The notes beneath the pieces were generated by a model. That model was given only the letters and a program-made list of their open reading frames with translations, ran no database searches and had not been told where the DNA came from. Both the position numbers and the translations under genes were made by a program. Positions 22,840 through 34,893 of a stretch of 64,000 bases of DNA are shown piece by piece; position 1 is the stretch's first letter; each line of letters starts with the position of its first letter. Source of the DNA: Anastatus disparis (Eukaryota; Arthropoda; Insecta; Hymenoptera; Eupelmidae). The stretch covers positions 2,615,001-2,679,000 of the forward strand of contig JAFFSR010000307.1 in NCBI GenBank assembly GCA_017163975.1. Reading direction: 5' to 3'.

Positions 22840-23221
22840 AACTTCACTAATTCAATGACAACAATATATTAAATCAGTACCGATTGATGGAGAATTTATA
22901 CAATTACTATTTTCCGGAAATTTAGAAAAGAGTTGCCGGATTTGTGTGTATGATAATAATAAGATAATTTATATATACGACAGCTTAAATCTTAAATATC
23001 TACAAGATGAGCATAAGATTTATATAAACAGATTATTTCCAAACAAATCAGAATTGAGCTCAGTATTCGAAACAGTACAATCACAAACAAATAATTATGA
23101 TTGTGGCATTTTTTCAATTGTTTTTGCTATTGCAATACTTTATAATTTAGGTCCATGTTTAAGATATGATATTCTCAAATGCGATTACGTTCATCGAGAA
23201 TTCTTAAAACGCAACAAATAA
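22840..23221 (+). pseudogene. Ulp1-like cysteine protease relic
   Basis: Readable from VPIDGEFIQLLFSGN (about 22879) to the stop at 23221. YIYDSLN matches the catalytic Asp region and NYDCGIFSIVFA (about 23094-23130) the Gln-Cys region with the DCG motif of C48/Ulp1 proteases. The expected HW of the catalytic His is not seen (SCRICVYDNN instead). Closely resembles 40060-40725. Likely part of the Helitron polyprotein or an accessory gene. The N-terminal part is lost next to the TTAA element. Confidence 0.65.
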
Positions 23222-23705
23222 GAATGTTTCCAGTTTTACAAAATTAGAATAATACAAATATTAATTACGATAAACCACTAGACATGATGAGGAGGAGTTT
23301 TTGTCATGAGCAACGTCTAAATCAAATACCATTAATTTAAGATTTCGCTAAACTTAAACTATAATTAAAAAACTCACAAATGCATTTAGTGGCAGAACAA
23401 AAAAAGATCATGGAAATGTATCGTAAACAAAATAATTCGAATCATGAAACAATTTCGATGGAAATTGACAATGACATTTTAGATACAAATTTTTAAAAAC
23501 CAGATAATGATATAAATAGAATCGATGGTATCCACTTGAATTATAACGGTAATAAAATTAGGACAGTTGAGATTAAATTAAATAAAGAAGAAAAAGAAAA
23601 AAAAAATCGCAGTTTGAAAAAACGCGATTTTTAAAACTTTGACAGCCTATAGCTCCACTTCTACTGCTTTAATTTTAACTCACAATGGTTTAAATTGTCT
23701 ATTAA

Positions 23706-24109
23706 GAGCATGACGAAGTTGCCCGCCTTTTAATAATATCTCCAATCCTAACTTATGAATAAACGATGCGTTAAATCAAGTTTTCTTGCTACAAAGAAAA
23801 AATTTGTAAGATTAAACTCTAGTGCGGACAACTTAAGAAATCCACCAAAATATTATACATATAAAATTATCATAAAAACTTCTAATGTATCGTATTTTAA
23901 GGTTAGGTTTATCGAGTTTGATATCTAATTTCCAATCCAAGCTCATAAAACAATAACAAGCCCAAATGATTTCTTATTGAAATAAAAATTATTGTATTAA
24001 TATAGCTTTAGTGCGGACAAGTCATTATATTTGTTTAATTTATAAATTTATAAAGATATTGATAAATTAAAAAAAAGCAAAACTCAATTGCTGCAGCTCC
24101 GACATCCCG
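23706..24109. mobile_element. TTAA MITE of the 403-bp subfamily
   Basis: 404 bp between TTAA at 23702-23705 and 24110-24113. Left end GAGCATGACGAAGTTGCCCGCC, right end GCAGCTCCGACATCCCG. Two copies of GTGCGGACAA lie in the interior (about 23822 and 24012). Sister copies are at 25650-26052 (opposite orientation) and 39520-39923. Confidence 0.88.
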
Positions 24110-24113
24110 TTAA

Positions 24114-25030
24114 TAGAAAAATGGTAAAAAAACAATCACATAAATATAAAAAAATTGTAGAAGAAGACATTATTATAGAAATGCAGAAACAAAAAAAGTA
24201 ATGATAAATTAGAACTAAGACGTGTTCAAGAAACTTTATGTAAGAAAAAAACTTATATAAAAATAAAAAGAGGACAACCAAATAATTATAAACAGAAATC
24301 AGAAAATACTAAGATAACAAAATAGCAATTCAAAGAAACAATGAGTACTGATAAATTGGAATGAATACGTGCGAAAATGGCTTTACGCAAGAAAGAAGCT
24401 TATATAAAAATTAAAGAAAAACAACCGAAAAAATATGAAGTAAAATTAGAAAATGCTAAGATAACAAAATTGAAATTCAGGGAAACAATGAGTACTGATA
24501 AATTGGAACGAATACGTGCGAATGAGGCTTTACGTAAGAAAGAAGCTTTTATAAAATTTGAAGAAATGCAACCAAAAAATAATAAAGATAAATCAGAAAA
24601 AACTAAGATAACAAAATTGAAATTCAAGGAAAAAATGAGTGTTGATTAATTGGTACAAATACGTGCGAATGAAGCTTTACGTAAAAAAGAAGATTATATA
24701 AAAATTAAAGAAAAACAATCCAATAAATATAAAGACAAATTAAAACATACTTAAATAACAAAAATCAAATCAAAGATAAAAAAGTGTACTGATAAAATGG
24801 AACAAATAGGTACAAATGAAGCTACACGTAAGAAAAATGCTTACATAAAAATGAAAGAAGGAGAACAAAATAAATATAAATAAATTGAAAATATTAAGAT
24901 ATAAAAAATAAAATCATTCGAAAATAGAGATACTAATAAATTGAAAAAATTGGATGAATAAGAAAAATTACGCAAAAAAGAGACTTGTAGAAAAGTAATT
25001 ACTGAACAATATAATGAACATGAGAGAATG
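24114..25030 (+). pseudogene. Lys-rich ~120-bp repeat segment of the Helitron
   Basis: Degenerate tandem units of about 40 codons (RANEALRKKEAYIKIKEKQP, then KITKLKF.E.MSTDKLE). Two are open at 24377-24649; neighbouring ones have stops. Short basic repeats before the Cys-rich domain occur in other insect Helitron proteins. They would form charged helices and may bind nucleic acid, which is inference. Confidence 0.6.
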
Positions 25031-25051
25031 GTACAAATTAAAAATTAAAAA

Positions 25052-25645
25052 TTGAAAAATGCCAATATTGTTAAGAAAACACAAGTAAAAAATGATAGTT
25101 ACCAATTAAAAGAAGCACGCACAAGGTGTAAACAAATAGAAATTGATGACAATAAATATGTTAATAATGATACTACAATAAATAAACCAATAGATGAGAA
25201 AAAGCGAAAACATAAATATGATTCTTATCAATTGAAGACATTATTTATTAAGTGTAAACGATTAAAAATTGAAGACAATAATTATGATAAAAATTACAAT
25301 AGTAATAATTATAATAACAATCATAATATTGTATTGAACAAAGTTATTGATGAAACAATAAAGGGCAAAGTAGAAAAAAAATGAAAGAAATTAAATGAAA
25401 AAATATTAACCGAAAAAACTAATTCAAAACTAATTAGTTGTCTAGCAAATAGATATTTCTATGAGAATCTCATATCTGAAAATTACATTGGTTCCATGAC
25501 AAATACATGTGTTTATTGTGATGCAAAACATTTTGCTTTCGAATATACTTAAAGTAACGATTTCTCCAATTGTTGTCATAAAGGTAAAGTAGAATTGTTA
25601 GAAAATCCTCCTTACCCAGAACAATTAAAGTTTTTAGCAACTGAA
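25052..25645 (+). pseudogene. Helitron N-terminal segment with Cys-rich motif
   Basis: 25052-25384 is open and has two diverged YDSYQLK-type repeats. After a stop and shift it continues to NTCVYCDAKHFAFE (about 25503) and NCCHKGKVELL (about 25570), the CxxC...HF.E...CC..G pattern found at the N-terminus of Helitron proteins and probably metal-binding. The frame then runs into ATEL where a TTAA element sits. TAA at about 25550 interrupts the motif. Confidence 0.7.
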
Positions 25646-25649
25646 TTAA

Positions 25650-26052
25650 CGGCATGTCGGAGCTGCAGCAATCAAGTTTTGCTTTTTTCATTTTATCAAT
25701 ATCTTTTTAAATTCTTAAATTAAACAAATATAATGACTTGTCCGCACTAAAGCTATATTTATACAATAATTTTTGTTAAAATAAAAAATCATTTGGACTT
25801 GTTATTTTTTTATGAGCTTGGATTGAAAATTAGATATCAAACTCGACAAATCTAACCTTGAAATACGACATATTGAAAGTTTTTATTATAACTTTGTATG
25901 TATAATATTTTGGTGGATTTCTTGAGTTGTCCGCACTAGAGTTTAATCTTACAAATTTTTTCTTTGTAGCAAAGAAACTCGATTAAACGCATCGTTTATT
26001 CATAAGTTAAGATTGGAAATATGATTAGAAGGCGGACAGCTTCGTCATGCTC
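25650..26052. mobile_element. TTAA MITE inside Helitron copy 1 (opposite orientation)
   Basis: 403 bp between TTAA 25646-25649 and 26053-26056, in reverse orientation relative to 23706 and 39520. It splits ..LATEL from TEEIIDF..; discounting the insertion and one TTAA keeps the Helitron reading frame open across the join. Confidence 0.9.
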
Positions 26053-26056
26053 TTAA

Positions 26057-26927
26057 CGGAAGAAATTATTGATTTTCGACGAAACGTTAGGTTGTACAAT
26101 GATGCTTCAGCATTCGCAAATTTTGGTGCCAATTTTGATACATTGCCGGGTAAAGGACCACAAGTTATTAGAATATGTGGACAATTTTACCATAATGAAT
26201 ATGTGTTACATCCTAATAAAGATAAAGCACGTAAATATGGACAATTATATATTTAAGATAATAAAACGGTAACGATTGAATGGAATAAGTTTAATATAAA
26301 TTTAACATCATTAAAACATTTAGATATGTTGATAAAAAACATTAACCCTTATGCTAAAGCCTATGAAATGATGCATAAAGTAGAAGAAGAACTACAACGA
26401 TGTGCAAAAATTTATTGTCCTCCAAGAACTGTTACTATGTCTATTGTCCGCAATAATTATTTAGATAGAAATTGATATAATCTACCTACCTGTAATGAAA
26501 TTGAAATAGTATATCTTGGAGAAGACGATCTTCCTCCTATTGAACGTGATATTGTCATTTACTCCAAGTATAATAAACCAATTAGTATATCGACAGTTAG
26601 CAAACATACAGATCCTATGACATATCCGCTTATTCATCCTAATGGTGGTTTTTGATGGATGCCAAATATGAAAAGTAAATTTGGAAAATCTAATGTTTAT
26701 AATTGAAAATTTCATAATTATAGATTTAGTGTTAGAAATGAATTTAATCCATTCCTTAATTTTGGAAAATCATCTCAACAGTTCATTGTTGATGTATTTG
26801 AAAAAGTTGAAACCTCCAGATTATATTTCATACGAAAAAACCAAAACGTATTGAGAAGTAATTGTTACAAAGGTATTATAGACTATTTACATAACAAAAA
26901 AAATTAGATCCTTCAAAAATTGGAAAA
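26057..26927 (+). pseudogene. Helitron_like_N domain, with stops
   Basis: Reads NDASAFANFGANFDTLPGKG and VIRICGQFYH, landmarks of the domain preceding the Rep nuclease in Helitrons. Continues through DMLIKNINPYAKAYEMMHK, YPLIHPNGGF and FLNFGKSSQQFIVDVFEKVE. At least four in-frame stops (for example TAA at 26254 and a TGA near 26474) show decay. Corresponds to 41519-42440 in the second copy. Confidence 0.8.
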
Positions 26928-28624
26928 ATGGTAATATTACCGTCAAACTTTACAGGAAGTCCGCGATTTTTAAAACAAAATTACATTGACTCAATGACAT
27001 TTGTAAATTATCGTGGTAAACCAGACCTTTTTGTAACTATGACCTGTAACCCACATTGGAAGGGAATAACTGAAAACTTGGAAATTTATGAAAATGCAAT
27101 AGATAGACCAGATATTATAACAAAAGTATTTTATCAAAAAGTAGAAGAATTCAAAAATTTTGTAATAAAAAAGGGAATATTAGGAAAATGTATTGCATAT
27201 AGTTATGTAATTGAATTTGAAAAACGAGGATTACCGCACATGCATATGTTGTTATTCTTAGATAAAAATGATAAATTTGACATTCCTGAAAAAGTTGATA
27301 GAATAATAAGTGCAGGAATCCCAAATAGAGATATTTATCCAAAATTATATAGTATTGTTAAACAATTTATGATACGCGGCCCCTGTGGTATGCAAAATAT
27401 CAATTGTCCGCGTATAGATAAAAATACGAAACAATGTACTGAAACTTTTCCAAAAAAATTTAATAATACAACAACATTTAAATTCAATGGATATCCACTA
27501 TACAAACGTAAAAATGATGGTGTCAAAATAATTCTCAAACATAAATTTACAGAAAAAATTGCAGATAATGGATTTGCTGTTCCTTATAATCCTTACTTAT
27601 TATTGAAATTTAATGCACACATGAACGTAGAAGTTTGTTCCACTGTACAATGCATTAAATATTTATTCAAATACTGTTATAAAGGTCATGATTGCGCATA
27701 CATTAAAATACATCAAGTAAAAGTGGATTTTCAATAAGAAAATAAAGACACTTTTTAAAATGACAATCGTGAAAATGTTGAATATGAATATGACGAAACC
27801 CAACAATACATTAATACACGATATTTATGTCCACCTCAAGCAATGCACAGATTATTAGAATATCCTTCACATTTTATTTCACATTCTATAAAACGTCTAA
27901 GCGTTTATGAAGAAAATCAACAAAACGTATTTTTTAAAGAAGGAAAAGAAGAAATGATCATACGAAAAAATGTGGGAACAACATTAACAGCATATTTTGA
28001 ATTGAATAGAGAAGATTTTGAAGCCCGAAATTACTTGTATTCAGAAATACCAAATTTTTATACATTTGATAAAAAACTGAAAAAGTGGAATAAAAGAAAA
28101 AAAAAAGAAAACCAATACTTAGTAGAATGTACTTAGTAAGTTCGAAAAATAGAGAACGTTATTTCATTAGGTTATGACTATTACACGTTGAAGGAGCCAC
28201 ATCTTTTGAGGCTTTGCGTACTGTTGATGATGTCATGTACAATTCGTTTTATGAGGCAGCTAAGGCAAGACAATTAATTAATAAAGATGAAGAATGAGAT
28301 AGATGTTTGAAAGAAGCATCTTCAACAGAATTCCTTTATATTTTCTATGAATTATTTGCTTTCATTTGAGTTTTTTATGATCCTATAAATGCACGAGATT
28401 TATATGAAAAATATAAAGATAAGTTATACCATCCTAAATACGAAAAAATTATAGGTGAAAATCTTGCATTGAATGTTATTAAAAATAATTTACGAGTCAA
28501 TGGATTTTCTTTAAGCGATTTTAATTTACCTAACATAAGCACATTTATAGAAGAAGATAATAACCAAACAATTTTAAATCATAATAATAATATTCTTAAT
28601 GAATTAGAAATGAAAATAAATTCT
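26928..28624 (+). pseudogene. Helitron Rep (HUH endonuclease) region
   Basis: The Rep nicks DNA for rolling-circle transposition. The 269-residue open part has MTCNPHW near residue 40, the HUH pair in LPHMHMLLF (His 104 and 106), and the tyrosine-bearing KYLFKYCYKGHD near 244-255, where catalytic Tyr residues are expected. Beyond a TAA at 27735 the protein continues through FHISHSIKRLSVYEENQQ and TLTAYFELNREDFEARNYLY (27843-28136), then with frameshifts through SFEALRTVDDVMYNSFYEAA and an E-stop-DRCLKEA segment (TGA 28295-28297, where the other copy has Trp) to the start of the helicase at 28624. Confidence 0.88.
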
Positions 28625-28628
28625 TTAA

Positions 28629-29009
28629 GAGGAGGTCACGTATCTCTGTCCTTTTCTAATCAAAGAATTGAGTTTTTTACAGAAACTAATAACTTTATCA
28701 AAAAATGAAGAGAAAGCCGCATCTCGTAATAAAAAAAGCAATATTTTCTTTGATAAGAAAGAATTAATTTTATTGCTTCGTTTTCAAGAAAACCTTGAAA
28801 AACTTAAATCATAGAGGTTAGGGTGGACAATTTGGTTTTTCAAGGTTTTCTTGAGAACGAAGCAATAAAATTAATTTTTTCTTATCAAAGAAAATATTGC
28901 TTTTTCTGATACAAGATGCGGCTTTCTCTTCATTTTTTGATAAAGTTATTAGTTTTTGTAAAAAAATCATTTCTTTGATTAGAGAAGGACAGAGATACGT
29001 GACCTCCTC
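28629..29009. mobile_element. Palindromic TTAA element in Helitron copy 1
   Basis: 381 bp between TTAA 28625-28628 and 29010-29013. Ends GAGGAGGTCACGTATCTCTG / CAGAGATACGTGACCTCCTC, with arms paired almost to the centre (about 28810-28830). It separates MKINSL from NDKQRQIF at the helicase Q-motif; removing it with one TTAA keeps the frame. Confidence 0.92.
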
Positions 29010-29013
29010 TTAA

Positions 29014-29940
29014 ATGATAAACAAAGGCAAATATTCAACTCTACTATAAAAAGTTTAAACAACTAAAGTAAAGAAAAATATATTTTTATAGATGGACCAG
29101 GTGGAAGTGGAAAAAGTGATTTACTTAACGTTGTAATAGTTTATTTTAAATATACTATACATCATCTATGTGTAGCTTGGACAGCTATAACAGCGAATTT
29201 ATTATTCGATGGAAAAACCGTGTATATAACATTCAAACTACCGTTAAGAGGACGCTGGATCTCTCTATCCTTTCCTTATTGAGAAATGTAAGTTTTTGGA
29301 AAAACTAACGATTATTGATAGAGATTTAAAGTTATTCGCAACTTGTACAGTAAAAAGCAATATTTTTTCTGATGAGGACAAAATAATTTTGATGCTTCGT
29401 TTTCAAAAAAAGATTGACATACTTACAAAATCATAAGTTAGGCTAGAGAATATTATGTTCAAGTATGTCAAACTTATCTTGAAAACAAAGCATCAAAATT
29501 AATTTGTTCTCATTAGAAAAAATATTGTTTTTTACTGTACAAGTTGCGGACAACTATTGATTTCTAGTAATAACTACTAGTTTTTCCAAGTTTTCTACAT
29601 TTTTTGATTAGAAAAGGATAGAGAGATACAACGTCCTCTTAAATATAACAGATTGTACAACTTGTAATGTTAAGCCTAATTCTGCAGCAGGCAAACAAAG
29701 GGAACACAAATAATCATTTGGGATGAAATATCCATGATTTCAAAATTTGCTTTTGAAACGGTTGATCGTCTTTTTCTAGATTCATGCGGTGTGAACCAAC
29801 CCTTCAGGGGTAAAACTGTAATTGTATCGGGAGATTTCAGGCAAGCATTATCAATTGTACGACATGGAAGACGTATGAACATTATTGAAAATTCAGTTAA
29901 ATTTAGTTTATTATGGCAGAATTTAGAGCCCAAAATATAG
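29014..29940 (+). pseudogene. Helitron Pif1-like helicase, first half
   Basis: After the Q motif the sequence has Walker A (IDGPGGSGKS at about 29092-29120), motif Ia (VAWTAITANLL) and then a palindromic insertion. It resumes with a +/-1 frameshift to IIWDEISMISKFAFETVDR (Walker B, about 29708) and VIVSGDFRQALSIVRHG (motif III, about 29820). A TAG at 29938 ends the frame and minisatellite replaces motifs IV-VI. The 85-residue frame on the opposite strand here is a shadow. Confidence 0.88.
29248..29638. mobile_element. Palindromic TTAA element in the helicase motif, copy 1
   Basis: 391 bp between TTAA 29244-29247 and 29639-29642. Ends GAGGACGCTGGATCTCTCTATCC and its complement. It splits KLPL from NITDC, the same place as the element at 44410 in the other Helitron. 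The interior (GCAATATTTTTTCTGATGAG) is akin to the 22395 and 28629 elements. Confidence 0.92.
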
Positions 29941-31310
29941 AGCTAAAGTAAATATAAGAAACAAAAAAATATTGGACTCAAAAAAATATAGGACCAAGAA
30001 AATATAATGATGAAAAAAATATTGGGCTCAAAAAAATATAGAGCCAAGAATACATAAGAATCAAAAAAATGTAAGATTCAAAAAAATATTGGGCCCAAAA
30101 AAATATAGATCTCAAGAAAATATAAGAATCAAAAAAATATAGAGCTCAAGTAAAATAAGAATAAAAAAAATATTAAGATGAAAAAAAAAGAATCAGACAA
30201 ATATTGGGCCAAAAATATAGAGATTAAGAAAATATAATAAAAAAAAAAATATTGTGCCCAAAAAAATATAGAGCCCAAGAAAATATAAAAATCAAAAAAA
30301 TATAGAGTCTAAGTAAATATAAGAATCAAAAAAATATCGGGCCCAAAAAATTAAAAGAATTAGACAAATATTGGGCCCAAATACGTATAGAGACCAAGAA
30401 AATATAATAATAAAATAAATATTGCGCCCAAAAAAATATAAACTCAAAAATAAAGTTAAAAAAAATAAGGCCCAGAAAAATAAATGGCCCAAAAAAATTA
30501 GAGGCCTAAAAAAATGGGGCCCAAAGAAAAAAGGACTCGAAAGAAAGTAGGTCCAAAAAAATATAAGGCCTAGAGAAATATAGGACCAAAAAAATATGGA
30601 AGCCAAGAAATAAGAGGCCCGAAGAAAAGGAGACTCAAAAAAATGTAGAGCCTAAAAAATATAAGGCCCAGAAAAATATAGAGCAAAATAAAATATAGAA
30701 TCCAAAAAAATTATGAAAGCCACGAAAATATAAATTTCAAAAAAAATTGGGCCCAAAATTATAGACAGAGAATATATAGGAATCGAAAAAATATTTTGCC
30801 CAAAATAATTAGAACCCAAGAGAATATAAGGCTCAAAGAAAATAGGACTAATAAAAAAGTAGGGCCCGAAAAGTATAAGGCCCAGAAAAATATAGAGCTA
30901 AATAAAATATGGGATCCAAAAAAATCATAGAACCCAAGAAAATATAAATTAGAAAAAAATATTGGGCCCAAAAATATAGATTACAGGAATATATAAGAAT
31001 TGAATAAATGTTGGGCCCAAAAAAATAGATTCCAAAAATACATAAGAATCGAAAAAATATTGGGCCTAAAAAATATATGAGGCCCAAAGAAAATAGGACT
31101 CAAAAAAATGTAGGGCCTAAAAAATATAAGGCCCAGAAAAATAGAGCTAAATAAAATATAGTACCCAGAAAAATTATAAAACCCAAGAAAATATTGATTT
31201 CGAAAAAATATTGGGCTTAAAAAAATATTAAGCCTAAAAAAATATAGAGCCTAAGAAAATATAAAGCTAAAAAAAATATAAGGCCCAAAAAATATAAAGA
31301 CGAAAAAATA
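29941..31310. repeat. GGGCCC minisatellite built from 17-18-bp subunits
   Basis: Array of A-rich subunits ending in a short G/C block: AAAAAAATATTGGGCCC, AAAAAAATATAGAGCCC and AAGAAAATATAAGAATC alternate to give a ~52-54-bp higher unit, with drift along the array. Long open frames on the minus strand (for example 30292-30606) arise from the repeat and lack domain features. Confidence 0.85.
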
Positions 31311-32456
31311 TTGGCACGAATACAATACGTCACACTTTTTAGTTGATGTGAATACTTTCACTAATACACATATACACTAACATAATATATACATACACAA
31401 ATGCACACACACACACGCATAGACGCACACACACACCAACTTTTACGCAATTTACTAACAGAAAATTCTTCACTGCAATACACATATACGTACGGACACC
31501 GATAAATCAACTAACTCACAAAAACATACATATACTGACAATAATGAAATACGACTCTCGTTTTAGCTGACACGAACATTTTTACTTAAACAAAATCGTA
31601 CAGGCAGAGTACATATAGACACTCTTATAGACACAGACAACCAACGAATACGCACACTAAACATACACAGCAAAAGAGTGTCATATTGTATTCGTGTCGC
31701 TACACGAATACAATATGACACTCTTTTTAACTGATATTAACATTTTCACTAACACACATACACACCATACATACGTACACATATACACAAACTTACACAC
31801 ACTTACATTATACATAAAAATACACACACACTCACGTAATACATCCACACATGAATGCACGCATCTACACACGCTTTACACGCATGAACGCACAAACACA
31901 AACACACAAACACAAACACATACACACTCAAACGTACATGCGCGCATATAAAGACACATATATAAACATACACACATGCATACATGAATATACATACAAC
32001 GACAACTACACTAAATATCTCACTAAAGCACAGAGAAATATACTGATAAACACACACACATACACAATAGACTTACGATGAAATTCGCACACCCATCGTA
32101 ACTCATATACTTATCAACACACATACATACCGATATATATGCTACCGCCAAATCCTAAATGAACACAGATACATACTAACATAAAAAAAGGCACTTAACA
32201 AACATAAACTTTAACTCTGCTACAAACACATATTAACTGACATAGACGAACCCGCTTACACACGCAAAAACATACACCTACTGAAACAAAACAAAACAAG
32301 ACACTTTTCAACCGAAATGAACACTTTATCGATACACACTTCTACACCAAATATTTACAAACACATACATGAACACACACACACATACATACACACACAC
32401 ACACACACGGAAACATACATGTACACACACATACATACACTTACACGCTAGCGCTT

Positions 32457-32505
<49 letters not shown>

Positions 32506-32752
32506 AACACACACACATACACACACGCCTACACACCAATTAGTACGCAATTCACTAACATAAACTTCTTAACTGCTATAGAAATATACTTACGGACACC
32601 GACAAACCCACAACACACATAAAAGCATACACATACGTAACAAAAATACACAATACCACTCACTTTTTAGCTAACACGGACATTTTCTCGAGTACACTAT
32701 CATACAGGCGCACTATATATAGCGCCCTTATTAACTTATATACTTACCCATA
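31311..32752. repeat. CA-rich array with interspersed ~70-bp conserved segments
   Basis: (CACATA)n and (CA)n tracts alternate with recurring segments such as GGCACGAATACAATACGTCAC followed by TGTGAATACTTTCACTAATACACA, and CTTACGGACACCGACAAA. The same segments recur at 34894-35885. At 31677-31726 a GTCATATTGTATTCGTGTC / GACACGAATACAATATGAC inverted pair sits in the array. Frames of His/Thr repeats here are not genes. Confidence 0.85.
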
Positions 32753-33426
32753 CAGCATGAAAGGACTTTGAAAGGATTCTGAAAGGATTCATGAAAGGAC
32801 TACAATCTTTCAGAAATATTTCACTGAAAGGATTCTGAAATAATTCTATGTCCGAGGTATTATTCTTTTAAAAATAATACATAAAAATATTTCATAAAGA
32901 ATTCACAAGTCATTTCAAAATCCTTTCAATGGAAGAATTCAGTAAGGATCCATGAATTCTTTTGGTAATAATTCGTAAATCTTTTCATACATCTTCCATT
33001 GAAAGGATTCTGTAAGAATAATATGAAATATTTTTAAAATATTTCATTGTATTATTTCTAAAAGGAATATACCTCGGACATAGAATTATTACAGAATCCT
33101 TTCAATAAAAGAATTCTGTAAGGATCCATGAATTCTTTCGGTAATAATTCTTAAATCTTTTCATACATCTTTCATTGAAAGTATTCTGTAAGAATGATAT
33201 AAAATATTTTAAAAATATTTCATTGTATTATTTCTGAAAGAAATATACCTCGGACATAGAATTATTACAGAATCCTTTCAATGAAAGAATTCTGTAAAGA
33301 TCCATGAATTCTTTTAGTAATAATGCATTAATCTTTTTATCTATCTTTAGTTGAGAGACGTGTAAAGTTCTAGAAATTTTATTCTTTCCTATATTATTTA
33401 AGAATTAATTTAGAATTAATACACAC

Positions 33427-33481
<55 letters not shown>

Positions 33482-34893
33482 ACGGATATATGATGATATA
33501 ATTATTCATAGGATTACGAATAGTTTTACAGCGGTTAAAATCGAAGTTATCATAACACAGACATCGCACGCATAACAATTTATAGTTTCCATTTAAGATT
33601 CTTATTTTCCTTATATATGAAACGGGAAGCACTCTTACCGCTTGCGAGAGTAAGAGATACCGCCATCAAGCGGATAAATTATAAACTAATCCCGAAAATA
33701 TTTCTAAATGATTCTGTTATCTTTCACGTTTTCTTTCATAAAGTCCTTTCAAAGTCCTTTCAGTAAGGATTCATGTAATAACTTTTATTCCCATCATAAG
33801 TTATTTCATGAAATATTTCAAAAAGATTTCAAAATTATTTCATGTAAGATTTCTTGAGACTTTACCAAAACATTGCATGAATTATTTCATGAAAGCTTTT
33901 TGAATGAATCTTGAAATGATTCGGTGAAAGAATACCTTAGATCATTCCGAAAATCTTTCTAAATTATTTTCTGATTTTAATCGTTGGAAGATTTCTGAGT
34001 TCTTTCTTGTTTCCTTTCAAGAAGTCTTTTCAAAGTCCTTTCAGTAAGGATTTATGTTATAACTTTTATTCCCATCATAAGTTATTTCATGAAATCTGCC
34101 GTCCAAAGTATAAAAGTGGTTAACTACATTGGAATCCCATTGGAGTTAAGGTTTTCTTACTTTGGACGGCAGAAATATTTCAAAAAGATTTCAAAATTAT
34201 TTCATGTATGATTTCTTGAGACTTTACCAAAATATTACATGAATTATTTCATAAAAGCTTTTTGGAAGAATCTTGAAATTATTCGGTGAAAGAATAACTT
34301 AGATTATTCCAAAAATGTTTCTAAATTATTTTATAAATTGAATCGTTGGAAGATTTCTGAGTGCTTTCTTGTTTCCTTTCAAGAAGTCTTTTCAAAGTCC
34401 TTTCAGTAAAGATTCATGTAATAACTTTTATTCTTATCATAAGTTATTTCATGAAATATTTCAAAAAGATTTCAAAATTATTTTATGTAAGATTTCTTGA
34501 GACTTTACCAAAATATTGCATGAATCATTTCATGAAAGCTTTTTGAATGAATCTTGAAATGATTCGGTGAAAGAATACCTTAGATCATTCCGAAAATCTT
34601 TCTAAATTATTTTCTGATTTTAATCGTTGGAAAATTTCTGAGTTCTTTCTTGTTTCCTTTCAAAAAGTCTTTTCAAAGTCCTTTCAGTAAGGAATCGTGT
34701 AATATTTCATGTCTTAACTATCGTTTCCTTTTTGGTAATATTTTTGTAAAGACTTTGTAATCTTCCTGTGTATTATTTCATAAATTCTTTTCAAAAGAAT
34801 ATAATTATCTTTTTAAGTTCTTTTTAAATGCTTTCAACGTATTATTACTTGTAATATTTCATGAAATTATTTCAAAATTCTTTCATGCTGTGT
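32753..34893. mobile_element. 2.1-kb foldback-like element with internal repeats
   Basis: Begins CAGCATGAAAGGAC and ends CTTTCATGCTG, interrupting the CA-rich array. Inside are ~177-bp direct repeats around CCTCGGACATAGAATTATT (about 33075 and 33250, inverted near 32850), a microsatellite-bearing segment at 33370-33720, and 3.5 units of a ~287-bp repeat starting CCTTTCAAGAAGTC (33727, 34013, 34374, 34660). All are built from TTTCATGAAA-like words. Modular internal repeats resemble Foldback-type elements. No clear target duplication or ORF. Confidence 0.6.
34095..34173. mobile_element. 79-bp palindromic insertion
   Basis: TCTGCCGTCCAAAGTA / TACTTTGGACGGCAGA ends enclose ~45 bp. Present in only one of the 287-bp units, so the neighbouring units give the empty site. 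One of the smallest insertions in the window. Confidence 0.8.

Larger units (their letters stand above)
22801..29940 (+). mobile_element. Helitron copy 1, decayed and interrupted
   Basis: Carries in order a Ulp1-like protease relic, a Lys-rich repeat segment, a Cys-rich Helitron N-terminal domain, HUH Rep and the first half of a Pif1 helicase, all on +. The same order is found in the copy at 40060-46350. Multiple stops and frameshifts, four TTAA elements (23706, 25650, 28629, 29248), and loss of everything after the helicase GDFRQ motif show it is dead. Typical Helitron 5' TC and 3' hairpin-CTRR ends were not identified. Confidence 0.85.

Noticed and set aside
30292..31087. Phe/Trp/Leu-rich membrane-protein-like frames on the minus strand
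   Set aside because: Produced by the GGGCCC minisatellite read in reverse. There is no domain, and several overlapping frames have the same composition.
29941..31310. Possible CRISPR-like regular array
   Set aside because: Subunits abut without unique spacers and drift gradually, and the genome is eukaryotic. It is a minisatellite.
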